A DNA stretch of 64,000 nt from Tubulanus polymorphus (Eukaryota; Nemertea; Palaeonemertea; Tubulaniformes; Tubulanidae), in assembly GCF_964204645.1 (NCBI RefSeq), contig NC_134025.1, forward strand, positions 30,906,001-30,970,000, given 5' to 3'. A model generated the notes under the pieces. The model saw only the letters and a program-made list of their open reading frames with translations, was not told the DNA's origin and ran no database searches. Shown piece by piece: positions 36,777-51,757 of the stretch (position 1 is its first letter; each line of letters starts with the position of its first letter). A program made the translations under genes and the position numbers.

Positions 36777-39700
36777 TAGAAGAGCTTCATGTGGAATAGT
36801 TAATGATTTATGATGATCAGATTTATTAGATTGTTCCTTTATCACTCCATGTAATTTCATTAATTAGAAAGTGACATTAATTATTTATTGTGTATCGACA
36901 CTGGACTGGAAAATCTCATTAACCAATCCGGATTTATGTAGAGGAAACATCAAAAACAACTAAATTAATTTGTAAAAAAAACCAATTTCTCAGTTTCAGA
37001 TGGTCTTGTCTCTTAGAATTTCGTTTATTCAGGGGTGGATCTGCTCTGCTGGTCTACCCCCCCCCAAAAAAAAACAAATCTTGAAAAATTAGTAACTTTC
37101 TCATGCATTCTGAGTGTTTTTAGGGAATGTTTGATCATCCATTGAAATGCAATATTGAAAACTGCAGATACGTTTTTCAAAGGAAATTCTACAAAAAGAG
37201 GGGTTGTTCACCCGATGAACACCAATTAATAAACCTAGAACTGAGGAACTTGGTCGCGGAATGTTGATAAGTCAATCGCAGGAGTATGGATGGCTACCGA
37301 TAGATATATCTCAAATCAAGTCTTTTATTAGGATTTTCAATGTTTATCTATGCTATCAAACAAATAGAAGCCTAAAATAAAGAGATTTGTACCGGTCACA
37401 AGTAGAGTGAATTCAATGTATAAACTTCAAACTAAGCAGTCGATATAATTTAATATTTAGTGTAGGGGTATCGGTATCTGGAGACACGTTGAAGGTCATT
37501 ATGTGTGTAGCTGTTCTCCTCTTTGAGTCCTCCACACAGGAATAAAGACAATCAACCTAATCGAGCAGAGCGCACAGAGCAGTATCAGTTATATCATCGA
37601 CTGACTGTCACTTGATTCGTAGTGTGTTAATCGATTCCAATTCCATTACTCAACATTACTCTGAACTCGCAGTAACACATGTAAATAATCAGCACTCTCA
37701 CTACTCTCTAATACCGCGTAAAATACGATATCAATTCAGGCAGATATTTCTACAATGGCAGAAAAATATCTAGAATTAATTTCTCAAAGCGAGTCTGGTT
37801 TAAAAGTGAATAAGAGTGAATCAGGGTCCACTGAGTGAATCATTCCGGGTCCCATTGCAATCACCCATCAGTATCTTCAAAGGGAGAAAAGGGTTTAGAA
37901 ATCAATTTCTCAAATGGATGAATCGGAGGTCCAGTCACAAGTCCTAAATACTATTGATCTTAATTTCTAGATTCGCTTTAGAACTGAAATGGATCCAAAC
38001 TGAAAACTATTACATTTATTACATATAACATTATCTTGTTGAATTGTTTCATTACGTATTAAAACGAAGAGCTCGATCAGCTAGCGAATATATTCTGTGA
38101 ACTTTTTTTTCTGTGCACTTTTTAAATCTATTACGAGCGCTGATGACAACATGTCTGCCGCCGGAAATGGGTTCGGTATAATCAGACATGGCCGCTGGCT
38201 GCGTAGGTAGATGGTGAAAAAGTCACACACGTATCTATGACGTCAGGGATGATGTTGTTTTGTAGCTGTTCTCGTAGACTCACGCGTAATTTCAGTAATG
38301 CGGGTTTTGGTCAATGGAGTTTAATGAGGTTCTGAAACTCTAAGGTATTGGACCCTTCCCTAGAACGTGATAATACATAATCAGCACATTATAACGAATA
38401 TGCGATATGTCATAAACTCGAACAATCTCTTCTAGGAAAAACTGCATTGTAGTCGCTGTTTCATTGTGAGATTCTCGTGTACAGGACGGGTATAAAGTGA
38501 AGCCACTACCTTCGTCACGTAACAGTAACGTGACCTTTTGTCGTACAGGCCACAAACTGGTTTGTACCAGAACAACCCAAAACTGACCAATTTGGTCAAT
38601 CTATAGATTGCGTATGAGTGGTCTGTGTAAGGTTTGTTTGCCGTCTCATACTGACCATAATCTCACTGACTGTGGTCACATAACATGCTGACAACACAAC
38701 CAGGGAGATGACACGATCACAATTTATGATCTCAGCTTAAATTCAGCATTAGACAAAATAATTGAAGTCTGTTGATCGAATGTAAAATGTTTTCAGAGTT
38801 CACAACATTCGCATGAATAATGAATGTGATGACATCATAGGAGCGTATGGGCACTGATTTGATAATGCCAAATTGGCGCGGGCTGCGTTATCCGAGTTTC
38901 TAAATGCTGTTTAATGTGTTTGATGTAGATATAAATCTATATTATCTGTACCTGGTGACTGTAGTGATATCGGTACAATTGAACTGTGGTTTATTGCATA
39001 TATAAAGAACTACCCACTCAACTGTTTTTATACCCGCGCAGCGCCATCATGAACTGAGCACAGTTTTAAAGCTTAGGGCCATTAACAGAAGTGGTGAGAT
39101 GTGTGGGTGTTTCTCTGGTGACTGTTGCTGTCAGTACTTAACTGGAATATAAATATAAACTACATCAACCCACTGTTCATCTCCGCCGACTTCACCTGAG
39201 GCTCTAACAAATAATTCATATCAGTGAATTGTAGCACCAACGACAAAAATAGGAGTATCTGAGAGTTTTTTTTAGATTTCGCGCGCCCAGTTCCACAGGA
39301 CGGTGTGTAATACCTGTGTTAGCTCAAGTGCAGTCAGATTCTATCACAGAAATTTAGAACGATTTTAGAGGTTGTTCCGTAGTAGCTCCGTGGAACCTGT
39401 TCCACAGTTGTGCTCCATTTCAAATTCACTATTCTAACTCAGAACTGAGGGACTAGATCCTAGTAATTATTTCATCAACGATTCGTTCTAGGAAAGAAAA
39501 GTTGTAAAGCCCTAAGTTAAAGATTTGTGATTTTCTAAAGTGTATTTTTATATTTATTCAGACATGCAAGTTTAATTGAGTGACATCTTAAATTGATTTC
39601 TATTTAGCTCAAACACGAATCCCCTGAATTTACGAGTCGGTCAATATTATACCGAATCAATAGAGATTTACTACAGCGAAGCAAATTCGGGCGTCATATA

Positions 39701-40575
39701 CATCAATATATGTCTAAAGCATATGATCTAAACATCGCACAGGGGAATTTATGGATGTCATAAATTGAGAAAACTAATTCAGTAGCGGATCTTTTATTCG
39801 TGGTAAACAGTCTCCTCCTAGTTCGTCATGGCGGATATAATAAGAATTGATGGATGGAGTGAAGGAAATGACCTTGAAAATCACAGACGATGACTGAGGA
39901 AAGTCGATTCTGCGTGTATTTATTTATGATGTAGGGCGATGTCGTCTGCAACTCGACTGTGTAGGTCTAGTTCGGGGTGGCTATCTTTAACATCGAATAC
40001 AATTCACAAAATAATATGAATATTACAACATCAGATTTACAGCAAAAGTTGACAAATTACAAAGTCATATCATAAGTACAGAAACGTAACAAGAAAATTA
40101 ATCTTAATAAATTATTTGATACCTGCTAAAAAATGTCGAATTTTTGGGATAAGCTAATGTGGGATTGCAAACTTGAAATCGAAGTTTTGGGGAATTATAA
40201 GATTTGGCGATTGGGTAGGTGATACAGGGTTCGACTGTAAATAGTAACGTTGAATAATTGTAGAAATGAATAGCTTTAAAATCCACGGGTATTTTACTTT
40301 CTTTCTGCACGTGAGGTGTACATTATATAAAACATGCTCGCATTTACAGCGGAAACGTCGTTACCTTGACAACTTCCGGATCTGACACTGAAACATCAGA
40401 TAGTACGTTCATATAGACTCAAATCATTAGGGAAATTATGAATATATATCATTTGTACGGAGGGAACATGTTATTGATAGAAATATTCCGAATAAATTAT
40501 TCATCGATCAAAACTACTGCCTAGAGTTCATTTACGACAATTTATAACCAAAACAACGGTGAAAACTTTGAAGCT

Positions 40576-40675
40576 GGGCCCTGACCCTTATGGGCATCCC
40601 TCGGAGTCCGGGCTGTGTACTGACTGGTGACTCACCCTTATGGGCATCCCTCGGAGTCTGGGCTGGATACTGACT
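40576..40675. repeat. two-copy direct repeat
   Basis: CCCTTATGGGCATCCCTCGG followed by AGTCCGGGCTG (or AGTCTGGGCTG) occurs twice, about 50 bp apart. Confidence 0.8.
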
Positions 40676-40869
40676 AGTTACTGAACCTCGTGTAGTGCAC
40701 TCAACAACTCGCGCCCGTGTTTTTCCGAGTCAATGGAACTTGGATTCGAGTCGCTGGTTTTTATCGGCGATAAAACATTATCGGATTTTATCATCTCGGA
40801 ATTTGTGCTATTTATAGAATTTACTGCTGAACGATTGAGAGAGAGGAGAAAGACTTCTAGGGTGATAAC

Positions 40870-41098
40870 ATGGGAGAGGGAGAGGGAGAGGGAGACGGAG
40901 AGGGAGAGGGAGAGGGAGACGGAGAGGGAGAGGGAGAGGGAGACGGAGAGGGAGAGGGAGAGGGAGAGGGAGAGGGAGATGGGTGGAGAGGGAGATGGGA
41001 GGAGAGCAAGGGGATGAGAGGGGGGATGAGAGGGAGGGATGGAGAAAGGGTGAGAGAGAGGAGAGAGAAGAGGAGAGGGAGAGAGGGAGAAGGGAGAT
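40870..41098. repeat. purine-rich GAGAGG simple repeat
   Basis: Almost pure purine on the plus strand: GGGAGA hexamers interspersed with GGAGAC, then looser GA-rich sequence. Potential triplex-forming mirror-type tract. The Glu/Arg and Ser/Pro frames are artefacts. Confidence 0.95.
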
Positions 41099-41884
41099 GA
41101 TGACTGGTTCTATTCCACGATATGCCCACACACACACATTAAACTTCAATTTATCATTGCTCTGTATATCAGGAAGGTTCCAGCATCCTCTCTCTCTGTT
41201 TCCATTAAAACACATCACTGATGATGAGCACTGATCATTCAATCTCATTCAATCTTATTCCCAACAGGCGTCGTCTTTTCCACCGATATTGAATTCATTC
41301 GAAATATGATGTCATTGAATCGTTTTGAATAAAGACATTTCTCCAGAAATGCAAAGTAACGATTTCCGATCTGTGTATGTGACTTGTAGACACTGTTTCA
41401 CCCGGCCGACCCTGGTAAGCGAGTATACGTCTGATGACATGATTGAGACAGCTCCTCATTATATGAAGGACTATCGACAATCGATATCAGTCAATCGATA
41501 CTCATTTCCTCTGTTTCGTTAATAGGCTACATTGGATTGATCGTGGTCAGTTCATAGTTACTCATTAGCCTTTTACTCTTGCATCAATACACGATATAGT
41601 GTCCGTTAAATTCAAAATTCAAACAGGTCTCGTCTGCAATTCCGTTAAATTCAAAATTCAAACAGACTTTAACGTCCCATAGACGGAACCAGTTTGAAAT
41701 GTCAGCTGCATTTATATTGTACTGCACAGTTAAGGCTAAGTTTCAAGACCAGTTTAAGACCACCTTCATTATCTTACAACTTCTGATTGACAAATGCGCA
41801 AAAGGTGGAACTGGTTGCTGACCTCTTGTTCCATTCATCGACAGAAATGAGACCAAAAATTTTCCGAACGGCCTCTGTAGCTGT

Positions 41885-42003
41885 CTGCTCTCTGCTGTCT
41901 ACTGTCTCCTGTCACCTGTCTCCGGTCGCATGTCTCTGTCTCCTGTCGCCTGTCGTCTGTCGCCTGTCTCCTGTGTCCTGTCGCATGTCGCCTGTCTCCC
42001 GTC
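41885..42003. repeat. degenerate CCTGTCTCCTGTCGC-type tandem repeat
   Basis: Seven- to eight-base units TGTCTCC / TGTCGCC repeated with variation. Confidence 0.8.
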
Positions 42004-42194
42004 TCGCTTTATCGTTTTATCGCTCCAATAAAGATGTAGGTATGTGAACCTCGCAGTAATAATCAGGCTATTACACCGCAAAACCGAGTATTCCGTCGGT
42101 AATTCTGGTAGAGCAAGGAAATAATAATCATCTGAGAGGAATAAAACTGGCTACATTTACAGCACGATAAACCATGCATTTAGATGCTGAATAT

Positions 42195-42380
42195 CTGAAC
42201 CCAGTTCCACAGTTCTGGAGCAAGTTCCACAATTCTGAACCCAGTTCCACAGTAACCCAGTTCCACAGTTCTAGAGCAAGTTCCACACTTCTGAACCCAG
42301 TTCCACAATTCTGTCTGGAACTCGCTCCACGATTCTGAACCCAGTTCTACAGTTCTGGAGCAAGTTCCACAATTCCCGAA
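42195..42380. repeat. tandem 'CCCAGTTCCACAGTTCTG' phrases
   Basis: Repeats of CCCAGTTCCACAGTTCTGGA alternating with GCAAGTTCCACAATTC. The phrase and its complement (AACTGTGGAACTGG) occur singly or in clusters at many places, for example 43330-43455, 60090-60240 and 62155-62260, so it is a dispersed repeat of this genome. Confidence 0.75.
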
Positions 42381-44730
42381 TTCTTAAGATTGAAATTGAA
42401 CTTATAATTTCAACAGTTGACATTTCTTTTGAAGTCAATCTTTTGTATCAGAGTCAAACTATACTGGACGATTGAACCAGGGCATGTTCGAATGGTTAAT
42501 GAAGTCAAATTGACTGATGCCTGAACACCTAAATTACCAACCGAATTGACTCCATAAGGCGTAAACACGTATTAACACAGCATTCTTACTTTTTGTTTGA
42601 CTTTTCACAAAGAAACTCGATACGATCAATTTATCTTTGATTGAAACGGAACAAGCTCTAAATTATCTTCATTGATTTTCCATCTAGAATACACCGCGTG
42701 GTAAAACATAAAGCAGTAATGTATATTGAACACTGACGGGTTGACAGACTACTCAACCAATATCCTCGAGGCGCTATATTAACTTTCCTATAATAATCCT
42801 GTTGCTTCACGGCGTAAATCATTTCTTCACAGACTCGAGGATTAAATATCTACTTTCATCCGTATTTTCCATCTAGGGATTTGTCTGCGCCGGTTAAATT
42901 TGACAAACAAAATTAATATCCGAACCCTTTCTGCATCCAGCGCCATGTTCTAAATCTCCGCATTGTTTGACAAAATATGATATGCAGTTTCCATAGCAGC
43001 AATATGTAAATTCAGCTGTTTATTGAAAAAATTGATTAATTTGCGAAATGTTTTGCAATGTTTCAAAATCTTTTACCGCTTTGACCACAATGAAACATGG
43101 AATGATTCTGATAAAGTTGGGTGTATTTGATTCGAAGAATTGGAATTTCGTAGACGGTAGAATAAGCTTAAATCTAAAACGGTTAAATAAATGAATTCTT
43201 CGCGTCGCATGAAAAACATGAAGTTTCCAAGAGTATAAAAGCCAAAAATCTGAGTTTAGCTTTTTAGCGAAACCGGTTCCTGGTCCCAGATTCACAGTCG
43301 TCTGAATTAAGACTTGACTATAACATATTGCGTGAACTGTGGAACTGTATCCAAAACTGTGGAACTGTATCCAAAACCATAGACAACTGTGAACCTGAGT
43401 TCAGAACTGTGGAACTGAGTTCAGAACTGTGAAACTGAGTTCAGAACTGTGAAACTGATCATTAACTGCCGATCGAGACAATCATTAAACACATTTGGCA
43501 GCTTCAGAAATTGATGATTTCTACTGATGAATGTAGTTGTTACAGTTGACGCCTGGTACCATTAACCAATGTCACAAATCTATTCCGTCGTCGTTTCTCG
43601 TTAGACAGTCTTTGACTCTTGACTTCACGGCGAACCCTCCGACAACAATAACCATGTATTAACAACATCTTATATTCAACATAGAGATGAAGATAATAGA
43701 GACAGTGTATACTGACAATCATGTGAATAATTCCTATTCATGTTAATTTTCTCACTAAGCGTGCTTATAATTCTTATTCATCTATAGTTCTGCAATTGAA
43801 GAGTTATATTCAACCGACGATTTTCAAGACTTGCACACATCTACAAGTACGAAAAGTAAACAAGATTTTATTCTTAATTCTATGATTTTACTAAGCGTTA
43901 ACTTCAAAATTTCAAATCCAAGTTTTCTAAAGAATAGTTTGCAGACTTCGCCGTAGAGACTGTCACACAATCAAAGGATTGAGACAAAATTGTCGTGGAA
44001 CTGATTTAGAGTTGTATATAGAAATACACCTGCTGGAGTTGTTAGCCTTATTTCATGCATAAATCTGCTACAGGAAACCCCTAGCAGTGAAGAGAGGGTT
44101 TTATCATTCTTTTTAAAAGCGAGGAGAGTGGCTAGAAAAGCCTCACGGTTATTCCATTCCGTTCGCTTCTTCCATCATTAGAAATTGAGTAATCAGCCAT
44201 GAAATCCATAAAGACAACAGCGAAGAAGACAGCATTTGTGAATTAATACTATAATAAGAGCTCTTTCCCTGAGACTAGCGACAACTGACACCGCGGTATA
44301 TACAACCATGTTATCACAATCTAATGTATTCTGTATCAAGGACAGTCAGTCCCAACAGTTTACAACCAACTCATCTTTACCCAAACCATCTTATCGTTGA
44401 GCGGCGAGACCAGCCAACTGACCCTGTCTACCCAAACATCGTATTACCATCTCATAAATACTGTATGTATCAAGGACGGTCAGTTCTAGGGTTAAGACAC
44501 AGTAAACGCTTCAATCAAGACCAGTCTAAGCCCAATCTTGGTTCTAAAGCCATTCTAACAGCTAAGACCTAAGACAAGTCCTAACACTTTAGACCACATT
44601 CAAACACTGGCACTGGACCCTAAGCACTGTTACACAGTGGTGACTTCAAATCATAAGAATGGTCCTAAGTTGTTAGAAAAGCTATGTAAGATAGACTGGT
44701 ATTAAATGTGTAACTTGCCCCCAGAACCGA

Positions 44731-44876
44731 CCAACCGACCAACCGACCAACCGACCAACCGACCAACCGACCAACCGACCAACCGACCAACCGACCAACC
44801 GACCAACCGACCAACCGACCAACCGACCAACCGACCAACCGACCAACCGACCAACCGACCAACCGACCAACCAACC
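44731..44876. repeat. 8-bp ACCGACCA tandem repeat
   Basis: About 18 perfect copies of the octamer CCGACCAA. Frames stay open on both strands, giving Asn-Arg-Pro-Thr-Asp-Gln-Pro-Thr and Gly-Arg-Leu-Val repeats that are artefacts. Confidence 0.97.
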
Positions 44877-46062
44877 GGTCTATTTCCTGACCGATTACTG
44901 AACTTGATGGGTGTAGGCAACATTATAATATGATTAACTAATATCTTATAGATCATAAAACTGCAGATCGCAGCCGTCTGTATCCGTCTATACAGTCCAT
45001 CATCTTATATTCATGTACGACGGTGAGATTGAATGAAAGAACCCTAATTGGTTGCATTTGCTGCAATATTGACAGTGTCTGTATTCAGTGACAGAATTGT
45101 CGCTATATTTACAGTATCTTCGCTTTTCTGGTGGAAACTTTTTTTCAGCGATTTCTGCTTCGTCGATGTTTGAATATTTCTGTGATTTGAGTAAATATGA
45201 TGTGAGAAGAAAGGAGAATGCGACGACTACGTAACGTTAATATTTGATATGGTCTAATAACCGACAATGACATAGTGTAACCGGGCTTTATATCCATCAT
45301 AATCATCGGATAGGATTGAGCTCGAATCCCTATGAGAGTAATAATCTACGTGTTGCTCTAAGACATCTATAATAGATTAGACGAAAATAATGGCTCTATG
45401 TCACAAACTCCCAGATAACTAACGACTTTAGATCTGTTGCCTTTAAGAAAAATGTTCTTTCGTAAATCAAAACATACCACTCAACGACTGGAGCTATATT
45501 ACTTTCATAAAATAACATCAGGGCTTCATGAGAAAGTTTAACGCCTAAAACGGTTAAGTTCGAATTGTTGGTCTCAGTGAAAACATAAAGTATATAACCG
45601 ATAGCAAACACCCGACGGCTAGTAATAGTTACAAGATAACTAGGGCCTATCTGATTCTCTACAACCAACTCCGAGAATATTGTTCCTCTTGTCCTGTTTG
45701 AATGTTAACTATTGTTGATCTATTGTCCTTTAATTCAGGATATTCAAACTATGAATAGATTTTTAAATTTAAATCTTTAAAATTAGAATATAGATAAATC
45801 AGAAATTCAGATGAAAGCGTGTTTTTGGATCTTGTAGAGGAAAGTAAAATCAAAGAACATTTTTCCCAGGATGAGTCTCGTGTCATAAAACTGGCACGTA
45901 TGATAATAATGTATATATATCATACCTGTAAAGATTCAGTCAGACATGGCACACACATTATATACATGGACATTATGTATTTTTTTCTGTGAGATGTAAT
46001 CATTGTACCGGTGATCGTTACTGATGAAATATTTAACTTATCGTGACTGGTGCGTTACCGCT

Positions 46063-46096
46063 GCCGCTGCCGCCGCTGCTGCTGCTGCTGCTGCTG
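46063..46096. repeat. CTG/CCG trinucleotide repeat
   Basis: Short run of GCTGCC and GCTGCT units in non-coding DNA. Confidence 0.9.
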
Positions 46097-47905
46097 CCTT
46101 TTCTTTTTAAGATTGGTAATAACGATGATAATGTGACTCTATTTTTGCTGCTGGCTTCTGATGTTGATTCGTCTGTTCTCCTCCTAAACTTATACATGTA
46201 GAATTATTGAGATCAGTTTCACTGCAGTCGTGGTTTTTAGATTTAAGACCGGTCTAATCTCATTTTGGTTCTATAACCAATCTAACTACTGAAGACCAGT
46301 CTAAGCTCATTTTGGTTTTATAACCAATCTAACTACTGAAGACCAGTCTAATCTCATCTTGGTTCTATAGCCAATCTAACAACTTGGGACCAGATATTGT
46401 ATTTAGTGTCTATAGTGTCTGTATTGTCTCAGGGTTTGTTGTTTATAGATGGTTTAAATCATAATGTAGCGATAAAGTGTTGCTTGACTTTCTGATTAAG
46501 AGGAAATTCCAATATCGGATTCGAGCGGGAAGAGGAGAGGAAGGAGAGGGGAGAGGGGAGTGGGTAGTGGGGGAGAGGACTAAACGATATTCTCACAAAT
46601 CAGCTACAATATTAATCATACTGAATATAAATGAAATTCTCATCTTTCTCGATCAGTATTTCTTGTTTGCTTTGCATAATCTACACCACTGATAAGTACG
46701 CAGTTGCTCCTATATATCACCAGCTCTGTATAGATTTCAGGGAACATCTATGACATTATATGATATCTAAAACCCCTGTTTCGATTATTTCACTAATATT
46801 GTCAAAAATGACTGGGTTTATTTACTCGCGGCAGTAATGGATCTGATAACTCTTTTAACCTGCGGTGAATTCAGCAAAAAGCTCACAGTTATTATAGACA
46901 TTGTTCCATATATATATCACTCATTAGTGTTAACTGATACAGTCACCGGAGCACTCCGTCAGCACTACCCTGACATTTTGCTCTTGTCACAGCATGATGC
47001 TTGCCATCATGCCCTGCTGCATACTGCTGCTGCTGCTACTGGTGCTCATGTTGGTACTGGTGCTGAATTATAGATCGTATTATGGTGTACTGGTGCTGTC
47101 AATATGAAGTGCCACTAAATTGCATGAATATTTATTAGATTTTTTGTTTATAAGCAGTAGTACAGATATTATAATCCTGTCAGCTGTAGACACACTGTTA
47201 ATGTATCAGACACTTGTAGATCCATTTATCTGAAACGCGCGGTACATTTCACGTGATGACAGTCGTTCGTCAATATCTCAAACAGCCAATCTAATAGATG
47301 TTCAAATTCTCGTAGTTTTTCAAGGTTTAGTTTCCTTGTAAGATTTTAAGCTTAAACGATTCAGTTTGAATTAAAGTTTTAAGGTTAAACCGCGTGTTGT
47401 CCTCATTGAAATCGCTACCATCAATTAAATCATTTGAGATTATGTTTTTCGCGAGACTGGGGTCAGTGTGGAGCTTTTATCTGCGTGTTCAGTTTTGATT
47501 GAGTTTACAGTTTAAGCGAGTTACTAGAAATCCAATAAAAGTGACATTTCACATTTCAGCTGAAAAACCCCATAATAGTCCGATATATCTGAGCGCTACT
47601 AATCAACGAATAGCTGTTTCCTAGCCCCCACCTCTCATTATTTCTAGATGCTCTTCTCAGCTGGGCAGCGCTCAGTCGCCTGTTGCCATTATTCTGATGA
47701 TAAAAGAAGCCATTTTTCTCATCACGATATTTGCCAGAAATGAGTTCTTTGGTTTCCTTCGTCATGTCTTTCAGTTTCCGCTCTCAGGTCTTTTTATAGC
47801 ACGTCACAAGCCCTGAGGAGGTGCAACAAAAACAAATACACTGAGACTGAGGAGCGTGAAATCATTCTGGTTCTGCTTGCGAAATCCCTTCAGTTTATAG
47901 TTCCT

Positions 47906-48272
47906 TCTCCCAGGCCACGACAACCCCCCGCGAACAAAGTGAGGTTACTCCTCCGAGGCCACGACAACCCCGCGAACAAAGTGAGGTTACTCCTTCTCCG
48001 AGGCCACGACAACCCCGCAAACAAAGTGAAGTTACTCCTTCTCCGAGGCCACGACAATCCCGCGAACAAAGTGAGGTTACTCCTTCTCCGAGGCCACGAC
48101 AACCCCGCGAACAAAGTGAGGTTACTCCTTCTCCGAGGCCACGACAACCCCGCGAACAAAGTGAGGTTACTCCTTCTCCGAGGCCACGACAACCCCGCGA
48201 ACAAAGTGAGGTTACTCCTTCTACGAGGCCACGACAACCCCGCGAACAAAGTGAGGTTACTCCTTCTCCGAG
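47906..48272. repeat. 45-bp tandem repeat, eight copies
   Basis: Eight copies of a 45-bp unit containing AGGCCACGACAACCCCGCGA followed by ACAAAGTGAGGTTACTCCTT. Length divisible by three, so both strands carry open artefact frames. The layout parallels the 42-bp array at 25871-26190, but the unit is unrelated. Confidence 0.95.
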
Positions 48273-49010
48273 ACCTCAATACCGGCTAACAGGCTGTGCG
48301 TGTCTTAGAGCGATAAGCTTTTAATGTATTCTTATCAACGAAAATCGACGAAAAGAAATTCAAATGTTTTCACATTGAATATGCGCCACAAAAGGACGAC
48401 GTCCCCTTAATTCTAATCCTAAATTATAAGAACAATAAGAAATCATTTGTAGAAAACTAGATTCCATATACAAGGGCGAATTCAAAATTCCTCCCAAAGT
48501 GCCTCCCAAAAAGTCTGGCATTTTTGCGAAGTAAATTCTAAAAAGATGAAAAATGATTCCAGGCTCTGATGAGGGCCAGAAAATTCGCCAGTGTCCTAAA
48601 TTTCCAGAACCCCCACGAATGTAGCCCTCGCATCGCCAAATCTACCCTTTTCAAATCAAGTACCCAGTCCAATCTTTAGGTCCAGCGCCTTCAAAGAATC
48701 CTGGATCCATCCTTGATGTATATTTCCTCAGTCATCTATTGTTCAATGTAACCTGTTGACATTCACAATGATAACGGACAAGCAATACAAAGGTTCAATC
48801 CATTTGTCTAACGTACGACGAATCTCCTTTCCACAATTCCTCGTTATGGACCCGTTTGAGAGGAAAACTAACACGACATAAATCTAAGACCAGTTGCAAG
48901 CATTGAAGGCTTAGATTTATGGCTAGTCTTAACTCACTTTTATTGTATAGCTAATCTATAATATTTAAGACCGCTTTTGGTGTCAAGTCACGACTGCATA
49001 ACTGGGCCGG

Positions 49011-49086
49011 GGACACGTGTAACTGGGCCCTGAACACGTGTAACTGGGCCCGGGACACGTGTATCTGGGCCCGGGACACGTGTAGG
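49011..49086. repeat. four-copy 20-bp repeat
   Basis: CTGGGCCCGGGACACGTGTA-type units in tandem. They immediately follow a family-2 dispersed repeat copy (48880-49008) and are amplified from its end. Confidence 0.8.
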
Positions 49087-49566
49087 CTACAATAGTTCTG
49101 CATTTAATGTACTAATTAGCTAATTGGTGATCCCTCATCAGCACAGCTTAACATGAGTCAATATCAATTAGTGGAATAGATTTATATTTTTTATGAGCAT
49201 ATTTTTTTACAAATGAATGATATCGGCTTTATCTGTGTTTTTTGAATGCCCTGGAGGGATTATTTCCCGGGGCGGTTGCGTAAACCTTCCCAACCTCCAG
49301 TACCGCAGGTGCACGCGTATTGATACAGCAAGCGAACAAATCCTATTTCAATTTGAGTTAATTAGGAAGAGTAAGATTGGGATTAGATGGGTTTCTCACA
49401 ACAGGTTTATACCCGAGTGCATGTAACGTCCCTAAATCTACCAATTACGTATTCATCCCCATTTTCGAGAGCAAAGTGAATACCTTCAATAATTCAATGC
49501 TTTATGCATATACATATACATAATATGCAAATCAGCCATATGCAAATCGCCAATATGCTTGTGTTG

Positions 49567-49714
<148 letters not shown>

Positions 49715-50533
49715 TCGAATGTATAGCCAGAAGAAATGAAACAAAGCTAGCTATCCATCATTTTTATGAGCATTGTTACAAGTCACAGGCTCTAGTTTTA
49801 CAGTTTTGCTCTCTAACGCGGAGTTACTTAGCTTCCAACGGTTTAACCCCACGGGCTTAATGGTGATATGTGTTGGTCATTAATTTTGTGCCGTCAGATC
49901 TTAACTCACAATTTTGGAACTGCATTTATAGTTCTACTGCTTATCGGTTATTGTCTAAAATCGATCATTTCCAGTATCTGTAACTCTAAAGAGTCCAATC
50001 TGAGCTCACAACTTTGAACTGGCTTCAGACTCCCCTAACTCAAGATCTCATCAAGTAATATATAAACCAACATCTCCTCAGCCTTATAAAAAAACTGTAT
50101 CTTATATCAGTGTATTATAGATTGAGTTGATATATACGTGATGGAATATCGTTCTGGGAAGGAAATAATCTCACAGTAACACGACTGACTGTCATTGATT
50201 GATTACGCAGACGGCTTTCACCAAAAAAATACAACTTCAGACTTCATTCCGAATGATGTTTTGATGTGCAGGGAAATTGATTCTAACAGTAAAGACGTAT
50301 TGCTAAGCCTAAGACGCAGTAGATTGGATTCGTGCGAACTCCTAAAACTCCTCTGACCTTTTATAATTTGTTCGGCCAAAAAAATTTTCATATCCTATTT
50401 GATCATAGGTTATAGCTGTATCGGGTAAGGATGTACGTAGTCTATTGAATGATTACCAAATCTTGAGATCTCCGTATCAGTTTGAATTCATTGAAAATAA
50501 TAGAGAGGGTATTATTAGAGAATTACTATACAC

Positions 50534-50624
50534 CAGGGCATGGTTTTATAGACTGGTATTAACTTTAAAAATGAATTGAGTCACCTCGGGGTTAAAGCTG
50601 ATATCAGGGTATAAAACTGGGCCC
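50534..50624. repeat. hairpin MITE-like element, family 1
   Basis: GGTTTTATAGACTGGTATTA at the left and GGGTATAAAACTGGGCCC at the right match the ends of the CHMP1-intron copy at 14263-14385; the middle is partly deleted. Confidence 0.7.
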
Positions 50625-50815
50625 GAACTGGGCTGCAGTTGCTCAAAGGTTGATAACCGGTGGATAAATACAATATCAACAATGAACTTTTTAATTGTCA
50701 CTGTGTCAACTATATCCACTTTTAACTCTAACCAACTTTTGAGCACCCACGGCCCCTGACTGGTCACCACACCTGACTGGTCACCACAGCTAAATGGTCA
50801 TTCTACTAACCAGAG

Positions 50816-50885
50816 TTTGTGGCCTAATGGTTAGCGCACTGAGCTGATAGACTATAGATCCCTGGTTCGAGGTTAGTGTTAGGTT
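50816..50885 (+). repeat. tRNA-derived SINE-like sequence
   Basis: TGGCCTAATGGTTAGCGCAC resembles a Pol III A box, and GGTTCGAGGT a B box, about 35 bases apart; the segment cannot fold as an intact tRNA. It follows a twice-repeated CCTGACTGGTCACCA, which also precedes the tRNA-like segment at 60706. Confidence 0.6.
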
Positions 50886-51070
50886 TAGTATGGGCTCATT
50901 TATAGCATTTTTGGGCTAGAACAGTCGTGATTTTAGATATTTTTCATGTATCTTATTTGGCTTTTAAAGATGCTTTTTGGGCGAAAATTCCAGATCAATT
51001 ACTTCTCTTTGAGTTTCGAACGTAATGTTTTGCACAATATGCGAAAGTAAAGATACTTTTCAACGAAAGA

Positions 51071-51131
51071 CACTTATGATAATTCCCTAGACTCAGCGAG
51101 ACTCGACGAGACTCAGCGATACTCAGCGAGA
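51071..51131. repeat. GACTCAGCGA tandem repeat
   Basis: Five to six imperfect 10-bp units GACTCAGCGA / GACTCGACGA. Confidence 0.8.
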
Positions 51132-51757
51132 CGTGTGAGACACAAACAAATAAAAGACACATTTTCCCTCCGTCGCTGTTCTTTGTAGCTGTACTTAGCG
51201 CGCGTTCCGTTAATGGATACTTATTCAGGTTTTAATGATTGTTTCCATTAGCGCCCGAATAACGAATAGTAAATATACCTTCTCGTCTGAGCAGATCGAT
51301 ATTATTGATCGTTTCATAGTCAGTTTGTATTTGATCAGTTAATGAAAATGTGTACAATAACCTAGCTACAGAGATCACGATCACAAATTAAAGACACACC
51401 TTTTTACCATAGCTTATTCTAAAGTACTCTTTTATGTTTAACTGTTGTTTTACCATTTTATGATTCATGCATCTTATTTTGTAGGACAAGAGCTTTTAAT
51501 ATGGAATTATGGCCATCAATTATCATCATTATCATTATCATTGTCGTTGTCATTGTCATTGTCATTGTCACCATCTTTGAAATTGAATTTGATCGGAAAA
51601 TTTTGGTAAAATCTATTCAAATTTTTCTAAGATGCGAATTAAAAAAACATTTTCATTTTGACAATGACAATGAATCGTTCCCGATGATTCGCCACTATAA
51701 TCACCCATCCAAATGTCTATATATATATTTCCAGGCCCAGTATCTAAAAAATCGAAG

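Noticed and set aside
44665-44956. Several ORFs across the octamer repeat
   Set aside because: Translations of the ACCGACCA array in different frames.
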